A DNA stretch of 64,000 nt from Acidobacteria bacterium UBA2161. Lineage in GTDB: Bacteria > Acidobacteriota > Vicinamibacteria > Vicinamibacterales > UBA823. Numbering within the stretch: the first letter of the stretch is position 1; every line of letters starts with the position of its first letter. Below, one piece after another: positions 16,232-23,339 of the stretch. The notes beneath the pieces were generated by a model. It saw nothing but the letters and a program-made list of their open reading frames with translations, was not told where the DNA came from and made no database searches. The stretch is taken from the NCBI GenBank assembly GCA_002328835.1, contig DCWN01000003.1, forward strand, positions 62,895 to 126,894, read 5' to 3'. The translations under genes were made by a program, and so were the position numbers.

Positions 16232-19200
16232 ATGCGCGACGGCGAAGCCGCGACCGCGCTGCTCATGTTCGGCTACTCGTTTCTGGTGATGACCGCCTAC
16301 AACGCGGTCAAGCCGATCACGCGGTCCGCATTCATCCGCGACCTCGGCGCCGACAACCTGCCCTACGTGCTGCTGGCCTCGGGACTGATCATCGGCGTCA
16401 TCATGACCGGCTACGCCTGGCTCATGAAGCGGCTGCCGCGGCGATGGGGGCTGCCGATCGTCCAGCTGGTGATGATCGTGGTGCTCGCGCTCTTCTGGGT
16501 CGGGTTCCAGACCGAGCAGGCGTGGGTGTCCATTGCGTTCTACGTCTGGGGCCAGATTCTCGGCATCCTGCTCATCAGCCAGTTCTGGACGATGGCCAAC
16601 GTGCTCTACGACGCACGCCAGGCGAAGCGGCTCTTCGGCTTCATCGGCGGCGGCGCGCCGCTCGGCGGCATGGCCGGGAGCGCGGTGGCGGTGCAGGCCG
16701 CGACGATCGGCACGACGAACCTGCTGCTGCTGAGTGCGGTCGTGCTGGCGCTGGCCGCGGGCGTCGTCGTGGTGATCGTGAGCCGCGAGCAGCTGGAGAT
16801 GCCCCCCGATGCAGGCGCCGAGGAGCCGCAGAAGGACAAGGTGGGCGCACAGGAATCGGTCGCGCTCCTGCGGCGCTCCAGCCACCTGCAGATCATCGCC
16901 GTCATCATCAGTCTCGCGGCGGTCGGCGCCGCCATCGTCGACCAGCAGCTCAACATGGCGGCCGAAGCCAGCACCGGCCGCGACAACGTCGACGGGATCA
17001 CGGCGTTTCTGGGCCTCGTCGGCCTCTACATGTCGGGCATCGGGCTCTTCGTACAAGTCTGGCTGACCAGCCGGATCCATCGGTTCCTGGGCATCGGTTT
17101 CGCCTTGATGATCCTCCCGGCCGGGCTGGGCGCGACCGCGGTGGTGATGCTCTTCAACGCGGCGCTCTGGGCGCCGGCGATGGCCCGCATCCTCGACCAG
17201 TCGCTGCGCTACACCGTCGACAAGACGACACGCGAGATTCTCTTCCTGCCGCTGCCCGCCGACGTCAAGCTGCGCGCCAAGACCTTCGTGGACGTCACGG
17301 TCGACCGCGGCGCGAAGGCGGTCGCCGCGCTGCTGCTGCTCGTGCTCGTACAGCCGTGGGGGCTCGCGCTCGACTGGCAGCAGCTGAGCTACGCCAGCCT
17401 GGGCATGATGGTCGTCTGGTTGCTCATGTCCGTGCGGGCGCGCCGCGGCTACCTGGCCGCCTTCCGCAGAAGCCTCGAGCGGCGCGAGGTGGAACCCACG
17501 CAGCTGCGCCTGGGTGTTGCCGATCTGTCCACGGTCGAGACGCTTGTCGAAGAACTCGCCCACCCTGATGAGCAACGTGTGCTGTACGCGATCGAGGTGC
17601 TCGAATCACTCGACAAGCGGAATCTCGTCATGCCGCTACTCCTACATCATGACTCCGTCGCCGTGCGCGCGCGAGCGCTGAAGGCACTGGGTGATGTCAG
17701 GTCAGACATCGCGCAGCAGTGGGTACCGTCCATCGAGCGGCTGCTCGCGGACCCGAGCCCCGAAGTCCGCGTCGCCGCCGTCGGGGCCATCGCGAAGATT
17801 CGCAATGCCGACGCCGCCGCGCTGGTCCGGCCCTTGCTCGAGGACGCGGATCCGCGCATGGTGGCGACGGCCGGCATCGTGCTCGCCGCCGGCGATGAGC
17901 CGGAGGATATCGAGGCCGGTGAAGACGCACTGTCACGACTCGCCGCCGACACCCGCGCGACGTCGGCGGACGTTCGGCGGGAGGTCGCCATCGCCATCCG
18001 CCACGTCGGCCACCGGCGCTGTGAACAGTTGCTGATTCCGCTGCTGTACGACCCGGACCCGGGCGTCGCCGCAGAGGCGATGCGGAGCGTCCGTGCCCTC
18101 GGCACCTCGGACGTCCTGTTCGTGCCGACGCTCATCTCGCTGCTCGGCCACCGCGATCTCAAGAGCGACGCGCGTGCGGTGCTGGTCGAGCAAGGCGATA
18201 CCGTCCTCGACGCCCTCGCGTTCTGCCTGGCCGACCCCGATGAGAACCTCTGGGTACGCCGCCATCTTCCCGCTACGATCGCTCGAATTCCCTGTCAGGC
18301 CGCCATGAACATCCTGGTGGACCGGCTCGAGGCCCACGATCCCGACGGACTGCTTCGGTTCAAGCTTGTGGCCGCCCTGGAGAAGCTCCGGCGAGATCAT
18401 CCGGAGTTCGACATCCGGCGCGAGCCGATCGAAGTGATGCTGCTCGATGAGGCCCGCGGCTACTTCGACAATTTGACGCTGTACCACAACCTGTTCGTCC
18501 GCGCGCAGATCGACAACACCACGCTGCTCGCGCACGCCCTCGACGACAAGCGACGTCGATCGGTGGATCGAATCTACCGGATGCTGGGGCTCATCTACCC
18601 CAGCAAGGACGTGTCGTCAGCGCGCTGGGCGATCGAACATGGCCACTCACGAGCGCGTGCATCGGCATTCGAGTACCTGGAGAACCTGCTGTCGGCCAAT
18701 TTGCGCAAGTTCCTGATGCCGATTCTCGACGAGCTGCCGCTCGACGAGAAGGTGCGACGCGGCAACGTGCTGCTGAAAACGCGGCCGCGCGACGAGGAAG
18801 AGACCCTGTTGCACCTGATCAATCACGACGACGAGATCGTGTCGGCCTGCGCCATCAGCCTCGTCGAGAAGCGGAAGCAGTGGACCTTGGCGCCGGACCT
18901 CGAGCACGTGCTCGCCCACCGACGCCCCGAGGACTGGTTCGTCTTCGAAGCCGCCTCGTGGGCCTTGGCCGCGCAGAGCCTGCCCGGAGACCGGCGCCGG
19001 TCGCTCTGGCAGGAGCCGCTGCCGGCCGTCGAACTGGTCGCGCGGCTCCGCGAGACCTCGGTGCTGACAGCCGTGCCGGTTGAGGAACTGTTCGGCGTCG
19101 TCGCCGCGAGCCGGCAGGTCAAGCACGGCGCGGACCAGATCATCTTTCAGGCCGGCGTCGTGCCAGACAGCCTGCAGGTCCTGCTCGACGGGACGGTGGC

Positions 19201-19993
19201 GGTCTCGAACGGCGGCGGCACCGCGACGGACGACCCGGATGCCTCGGACCCGTCGTCCCTCACGGCGCCGAGAGCCCTGGCGCTCGAGGAAGTGCTGCAG
19301 GGCCGGCCGGTTCACCAGACGTTCCGAGCCGATGGACCAGCCGTCACACTCTCGCTCGACAGCGACCAGCTCTGCTCGCTGCTGGCCGACCACATTCACC
19401 TCGTGGAGGGATTGTTTCAGGTGCTGGTCGGCCGCAGCGCCAGCGGTGACCGGCTGATTCTGCCGGGCGCGGCCGGTGACGAGGTCTCGCTGCTGGCCAG
19501 GCTGATGACCGAGGAGTCGGCGTCAGCCGGCGCGCGGTTGATGTCCAAAGGGGCGCACGGCGAGGAGATCGCGCGCCTGGCCGCCGGCGGCCTCACACCG
19601 GTGCAGCGCGTCCTCGTGCTGGGACGGATTCCGATGTTCTCTCGGGTGTCGGCGGAGGAGATGCTCTACCTCGCGTCGATCGTCCACGAGGTGCCGCTGA
19701 TCAAGGGCCAGGCCCTGGCCGAAGAAGCCGACCCGCCCGCGCTCTGCGTCGTGCTGTCCGGGGAACTGTCACTCGAAGCGCCGAGCGGCACGAAGTCGGG
19801 CGAGCCGGTCGTCGCCAAGCCGGGTGACGCGATCGGGGTCTTCGAGACTCTGGCCGGCGTGTCGATCGGCCGGCGCGCCGAGGCGCTCAGCGACGGCATC
19901 GCCCTGCACATCGGCCACGACGACCTGTTCGATCTACTGGCACACCGCCCGGCGTTGCTCCGCCAGTTCTTCGGGGCGCTTTTCGGCGCCTGA
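16232..19993 (+). CDS. Fusion of nucleotide-translocase-like carrier, HEAT repeats and cyclic-nucleotide-binding domains
   Basis: 1253 residues. The first 400 form about 11 membrane helices resembling ATP/ADP translocase-like (NTT/Tlc) or related MFS carriers. Residues 430-900 are tandem HEAT/armadillo-type helical repeats with recurrent D-P-x-x-x-V-R-x-x-A text. Two cyclic-nucleotide-binding-like beta barrels follow (about 945-1075 and 1130-1253); neither has a textbook phosphate-binding cassette. The annotated ATG 16232 has no Shine-Dalgarno. A better N-terminus begins at ATG 16193 (MAILRRLLSPIA) but is separated by a TAG at 16229-16231, just where relatives continue. The natural start may therefore be 16193 with an in-frame amber. 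Substrate and ligand are unknown. Confidence 0.8.
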   Translation: MRDGEAATALLMFGYSFLVMTAYNAVKPITRSAFIRDLGADNLPYVLLASGLIIGVIMTGYAWLMKRLPRRWGLPIVQLVMIVVLALFWVGFQTEQAWVSIAFYVWGQILGILLISQFWTMANVLYDARQAKRLFGFIGGGAPLGGMAGSAVAVQAATIGTTNLLLLSAVVLALAAGVVVVIVSREQLEMPPDAGAEEPQKDKVGAQESVALLRRSSHLQIIAVIISLAAVGAAIVDQQLNMAAEASTGRDNVDGITAFLGLVGLYMSGIGLFVQVWLTSRIHRFLGIGFALMILPAGLGATAVVMLFNAALWAPAMARILDQSLRYTVDKTTREILFLPLPADVKLRAKTFVDVTVDRGAKAVAALLLLVLVQPWGLALDWQQLSYASLGMMVVWLLMSVRARRGYLAAFRRSLERREVEPTQLRLGVADLSTVETLVEELAHPDEQRVLYAIEVLESLDKRNLVMPLLLHHDSVAVRARALKALGDVRSDIAQQWVPSIERLLADPSPEVRVAAVGAIAKIRNADAAALVRPLLEDADPRMVATAGIVLAAGDEPEDIEAGEDALSRLAADTRATSADVRREVAIAIRHVGHRRCEQLLIPLLYDPDPGVAAEAMRSVRALGTSDVLFVPTLISLLGHRDLKSDARAVLVEQGDTVLDALAFCLADPDENLWVRRHLPATIARIPCQAAMNILVDRLEAHDPDGLLRFKLVAALEKLRRDHPEFDIRREPIEVMLLDEARGYFDNLTLYHNLFVRAQIDNTTLLAHALDDKRRRSVDRIYRMLGLIYPSKDVSSARWAIEHGHSRARASAFEYLENLLSANLRKFLMPILDELPLDEKVRRGNVLLKTRPRDEEETLLHLINHDDEIVSACAISLVEKRKQWTLAPDLEHVLAHRRPEDWFVFEAASWALAAQSLPGDRRRSLWQEPLPAVELVARLRETSVLTAVPVEELFGVVAASRQVKHGADQIIFQAGVVPDSLQVLLDGTVAVSNGGGTATDDPDASDPSSLTAPRALALEEVLQGRPVHQTFRADGPAVTLSLDSDQLCSLLADHIHLVEGLFQVLVGRSASGDRLILPGAAGDEVSLLARLMTEESASAGARLMSKGAHGEEIARLAAGGLTPVQRVLVLGRIPMFSRVSAEEMLYLASIVHEVPLIKGQALAEEADPPALCVVLSGELSLEAPSGTKSGEPVVAKPGDAIGVFETLAGVSIGRRAEALSDGIALHIGHDDLFDLLAHRPALLRQFFGALFGA

Positions 19994-20063
19994 TCCGTCG
20001 GGGTCGCATATCAGGTATCGGTTCGCATCTGGTCGAAGCCCACCTCGGCGGATCGAAACAGTC

Positions 20064-22049
20064 ATGAGCGGCATCGTTGGAATAGTTAACCCTGGCGTCA
20101 TGCCGGTCGACGAGCCGTTGCTCCGCCTGATGACGGACTCGCTGGCGCATCGAGGCCCGGACAAACAGCAGACATGGCTCGACGGCCCAGTGGGTTTCGG
20201 CCACACGTTGCTCTCGACCACGACCGAATCGGAGGACGAAGCGCAGCCGGCCAGCCTCGACGGCCGGGCCTGGATCACGGCGGATGCACGTGTGGACGGT
20301 CGGGCCGAGCTCGTCGATCAGCTCGCTTCGGTCGCACGAGGCGGTCTTCGGGAGGCCAGCGACGCGGAACTCATCCTGCACGCCTATCACGCGTGGGCAG
20401 AGAACTGTGTCGAGCATCTGCTGGGCGACTTCGCGTTCGCGATCTGGGACGGACCCGCACGTCGCCTGTTCTGTGCACGCGACCATTTCGGCGTCAAGCC
20501 CTTCTACTACGCCCGGATCGGCGGTGCCATTGTCTTCAGCAACAGCCTGGACTGCGTTCGTCTGCATCCCGCGGTTCGTGATGGGTTGAATGAACTCGCG
20601 ATCGGAGACTTCCTGCTGTTCGGCTTCAACCAGGACCCGACCACGACAACCTTTGCGGATGTCCACCGGCTGCCGCCGGCGCACTGCTTGACCGTCGAGG
20701 AAGGCGCGGTTCGCGCCAGGCAATACTGGACGCTGCCGACGAACGAACGGATCCGATACCGACGTTCGCACGAGTACGTCGATCGGTTCAAGGGAATCCT
20801 GTCGGCCGCTGTCGACGACCGGCTCCGCGCGAACCATGTGGGCGTCTGGATGAGTGGAGGCCTCGATTCGACTTCCATTGCCGCCACGGCCGCCGGGCTC
20901 GGCGCGAAACATGGCACGCCTGTCGATCTCCACGCCCACACCGTCGTCTACGACACGCTGATTCCGGACGAGGAGCGCGACTATGCCGGGATCGCGGCGA
21001 AGGCGCTTGGGGTCCATCCGAACTACATGGTCGCGGATGGCTACGGGCCCTTCGACGGCTGGGACCAGCCCGAACTGCTGCCGGCCGAGCCCACCAACGA
21101 CCCGTTTCTCCTCATGAGCCTCCGGCAGCTGGAACAGGCCGCGTCGGACGATCGGGTCCTGCTGTCTGGAGACGGCGGGGACGAGGTCCTGTGGCGTTCG
21201 TTTGTGGTGGATCTCCTGGGCAAGATGCCGCTCCGGGAGCTTGGAGCAGATATCGCACGCTCTGTCATCCTGCACCGTCGACGGCCGGCGGTGGATCTCA
21301 GAGCCCGAGTGAAGAAGTGGCTCGGGCATGGCAGACCGCGCCCGGCATATCCCACGTGGTTGAACCCAGCGTTTACGGAACGGCTCGATCTGCGGGTTCG
21401 CTGGGAGCAGATGACGGACCCCAAGCTGGAGACCTATCACTCCTTGCGGCCGGAAGCGCACTGGCGATTAGCGGCGGCACGGTGGTCGTGGTACTTTGAG
21501 TCATTGGATCCGGGCGCCACCCGTGTTCCGGTCGAGGGTCGGTATCCGTTCCTGGATCTGCGCCTCGTCAGCTACCTCCTGGCGATACCACCGATTCCGT
21601 GGTGCGTCGACAAGCATCTGCTGCGCGTGGCCATGCAGGGGGTGCTGCCGGATTCGATACGGCTTCGGGCGAAAGCGCCTTTGGGGGGCGATCCTCTACT
21701 TGTGCGATCGCAGGCAGATGCCGGGTGGCTGGATGGTTTCGACGCGACGCCCGAACTGGCGCGCTGGGTCGATCGAGCCGCCATTCCACGGCCGGCAGAT
21801 GCGTCCGGCGGAACCGACGCCTCGGTGAACCTGAGGCCACTGTGCCTCAATTACTGGTTGAAGCGTCAAGAAAGAGGGGGCCCCGTGGCAGAACGACCCA
21901 TACGTCTAGAGAGCGAGAACACCGAGAAGAAGACCTACAGGAGTCCACGGCTGGAAACCTACGGCGACATCCGTGACATTACCCAGGCTGGCGGCATGAC
22001 CTCCCGAAACTCCGACGGTGGCCATAGTAGTCAAAACAAGACCGGCTAG
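20064..22049 (+). CDS. Asparagine-synthetase-like lasso cyclase, fused in frame to a RiPP precursor
   Basis: 661 residues. Residues 1-600 are an asparagine synthetase B fold: N-terminal glutaminase-like domain, then the ATP pyrophosphatase loop SGGLDS at 264-269 and LSGDGGDE near 370. The N-terminus reads MSGIVGI, so the catalytic Cys2 of real glutaminases is Ser; the enzyme cannot use glutamine in the usual way. That loss fits RiPP lasso cyclases, which adenylate an acidic side chain and form an isopeptide. There is no stop after the normal family end (LNYWLKRQ, near residue 600). The frame runs straight on through a 54-residue lasso-type precursor to TAG 22049. Downstream genes follow on the same strand. 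Confidence 0.8.
   Translation: MSGIVGIVNPGVMPVDEPLLRLMTDSLAHRGPDKQQTWLDGPVGFGHTLLSTTTESEDEAQPASLDGRAWITADARVDGRAELVDQLASVARGGLREASDAELILHAYHAWAENCVEHLLGDFAFAIWDGPARRLFCARDHFGVKPFYYARIGGAIVFSNSLDCVRLHPAVRDGLNELAIGDFLLFGFNQDPTTTTFADVHRLPPAHCLTVEEGAVRARQYWTLPTNERIRYRRSHEYVDRFKGILSAAVDDRLRANHVGVWMSGGLDSTSIAATAAGLGAKHGTPVDLHAHTVVYDTLIPDEERDYAGIAAKALGVHPNYMVADGYGPFDGWDQPELLPAEPTNDPFLLMSLRQLEQAASDDRVLLSGDGGDEVLWRSFVVDLLGKMPLRELGADIARSVILHRRRPAVDLRARVKKWLGHGRPRPAYPTWLNPAFTERLDLRVRWEQMTDPKLETYHSLRPEAHWRLAAARWSWYFESLDPGATRVPVEGRYPFLDLRLVSYLLAIPPIPWCVDKHLLRVAMQGVLPDSIRLRAKAPLGGDPLLVRSQADAGWLDGFDATPELARWVDRAAIPRPADASGGTDASVNLRPLCLNYWLKRQERGGPVAERPIRLESENTEKKTYRSPRLETYGDIRDITQAGGMTSRNSDGGHSSQNKTG
21885..22049 (+). 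CDS. Putative lasso-type RiPP precursor peptide, internal start
   Basis: A 54-residue reading from GTG 21885, in frame with the cyclase but with its own strong ribosome site (AGAGGGGG at 21873-21880, ending 4 bases before the GTG). The leader contains YRSPRLETYG and, six residues on, Thr: the Y-x-x-P-x-L-x-x-x-G...T pattern bound by the recognition (B1/RRE) protein in lasso systems. The tail GGMTSRNSD then GGHSSQNKTG fits a core with a nine-residue ring (Gly36 to Asp44) or an eight-residue ring (Gly37 to Asp44) and a threaded tail of ten residues. The exact cleavage site is inferred, because the leader Thr lies three or four residues before these glycines rather than at the usual -2. It may be made both free and as a fusion. 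Confidence 0.65.
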   Translation: MAERPIRLESENTEKKTYRSPRLETYGDIRDITQAGGMTSRNSDGGHSSQNKTG

Positions 22050-22161
22050 GCCCCTCGAGGCCTTCGTCGCCATCGGACCGTGCCACTCGTGATGTACCGA
22101 CGCCGCGCAGCGGCGTTCACTAGTCCGTGAGCGCATCGTCGACGATCTCTGAGGCACTGGG

Positions 22162-23322
22162 ATGTACAGCATCGCCGACTATGGCGCGATGATCTCCGAC
22201 GAAACGCGAATGGACGCCTTCGTTCGGGCGTTGCGTCAGGCAGTCACAGCCGACACGGTGGTCCTGGACATCGGGACGGGCACCGGTATCTTTGCCCTTC
22301 TGGCAACCCGGTTCGGGGCGCGCCGCGTCTACGCCATCGAACCCGACGACGCCATCGAGGTAGCGCGACAGATCGCTGCGGCAAACGGGTACGCCGATCG
22401 GATCGAGTTCATTCAGCAGATGTCGACCGAGGTGACGCTGCCTGAGCGAGCCGATCTGATCATCTCCGATCTCGGCGGCGTGCTGCCGTGGTTCCAGGGC
22501 CACATTCCATCCATCGCAGACGCGCGGCGTCGCCTGCTCGCGCCTGGGGGCGTGCTGATTCCGAAGCGTGACACCGCGTGGGCCGCGGTCGTTGAAGCGA
22601 AAGATCTGTACGCGCGACGGACGGGTGGCTGGGAGAGCGACGTGTTCGGCCTCGACATGGAAGCCGCCCGCCGTATCGTCACCAATACCTGGAGCAAAGG
22701 CCGGGTGACGCCAGACGACCTGCTGACAGGACTCGAACGGTGGGCGACGATCGACTATGCCGCCGTGGAAGACCCCGATGTTCGTGCGCATATGACCTGG
22801 ACGGTCACACGCTCGGGAACGGGACACGGCCTCGCCGCGGGTTTCGAGCGAACGGTATCGGATGGCGTCCATCTGTCCAACGCACCAGACGCCCCCGATG
22901 CGGTCCGCCCCGACGACATCTACGGGACCGTCTTCTTTCCCTGGTCGGTACCGGTCGCGCTCGAAGCTGGCGACGTCGTGAGCGTCGACCTGGAAGCCAG
23001 GCTGATCGGCAACGACTATGTCTGGAGCTGGAAGACGCATGTCTCGGATCAGGGCCCGTCTGGCGCAAACAAGGCCGAGTTTACGCAGTCCACGTTCTTC
23101 GGAGCGCCGCTCTCTCCGAGCACACTGCGGAAGAGGGCCGCCAGCTACACCCCGACGCTCAACGAGGATGGCCGAATCGCTCGGGTCGTTCTGGAATCGA
23201 TGACCAAGGATATGTCGCTGGGAGAGATCGCTCGACGGGTCTCGACCGAGTTCTCGACGCGTTTTCCTCGCCCTCAAGACGCGTTGAGCCATGTGGCAGA
23301 CCTGTCGAAACAGTACGGCTGA
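22162..23322 (+). CDS. PRMT-like SAM methyltransferase with C-terminal PqqD/RRE-like domain
   Basis: 386 residues. The first 310 match class I methyltransferases of the protein-arginine-methyltransferase-like group: SAM loop VLDIGTGTGIFALLA (about 32-46), acidic AIEPDD, and post-I ISDLGG. The double-Glu loop of true arginine methyltransferases is not seen. Residues about 325-386 (LNEDGRIARVVLE, then SLGEIARRV and a helical end) have the winged-helix pattern of PqqD-like RiPP recognition elements. The expected job is to bind the leader of the neighbouring precursor and methylate the peptide. GAGGC seven bases before ATG 22162 supports the start. It begins 112 bases after the cyclase-precursor stop. 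Confidence 0.75.
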   Translation: MYSIADYGAMISDETRMDAFVRALRQAVTADTVVLDIGTGTGIFALLATRFGARRVYAIEPDDAIEVARQIAAANGYADRIEFIQQMSTEVTLPERADLIISDLGGVLPWFQGHIPSIADARRRLLAPGGVLIPKRDTAWAAVVEAKDLYARRTGGWESDVFGLDMEAARRIVTNTWSKGRVTPDDLLTGLERWATIDYAAVEDPDVRAHMTWTVTRSGTGHGLAAGFERTVSDGVHLSNAPDAPDAVRPDDIYGTVFFPWSVPVALEAGDVVSVDLEARLIGNDYVWSWKTHVSDQGPSGANKAEFTQSTFFGAPLSPSTLRKRAASYTPTLNEDGRIARVVLESMTKDMSLGEIARRVSTEFSTRFPRPQDALSHVADLSKQYG

Positions 23323-23339
23323 GATCGGCAGAGACAGCG

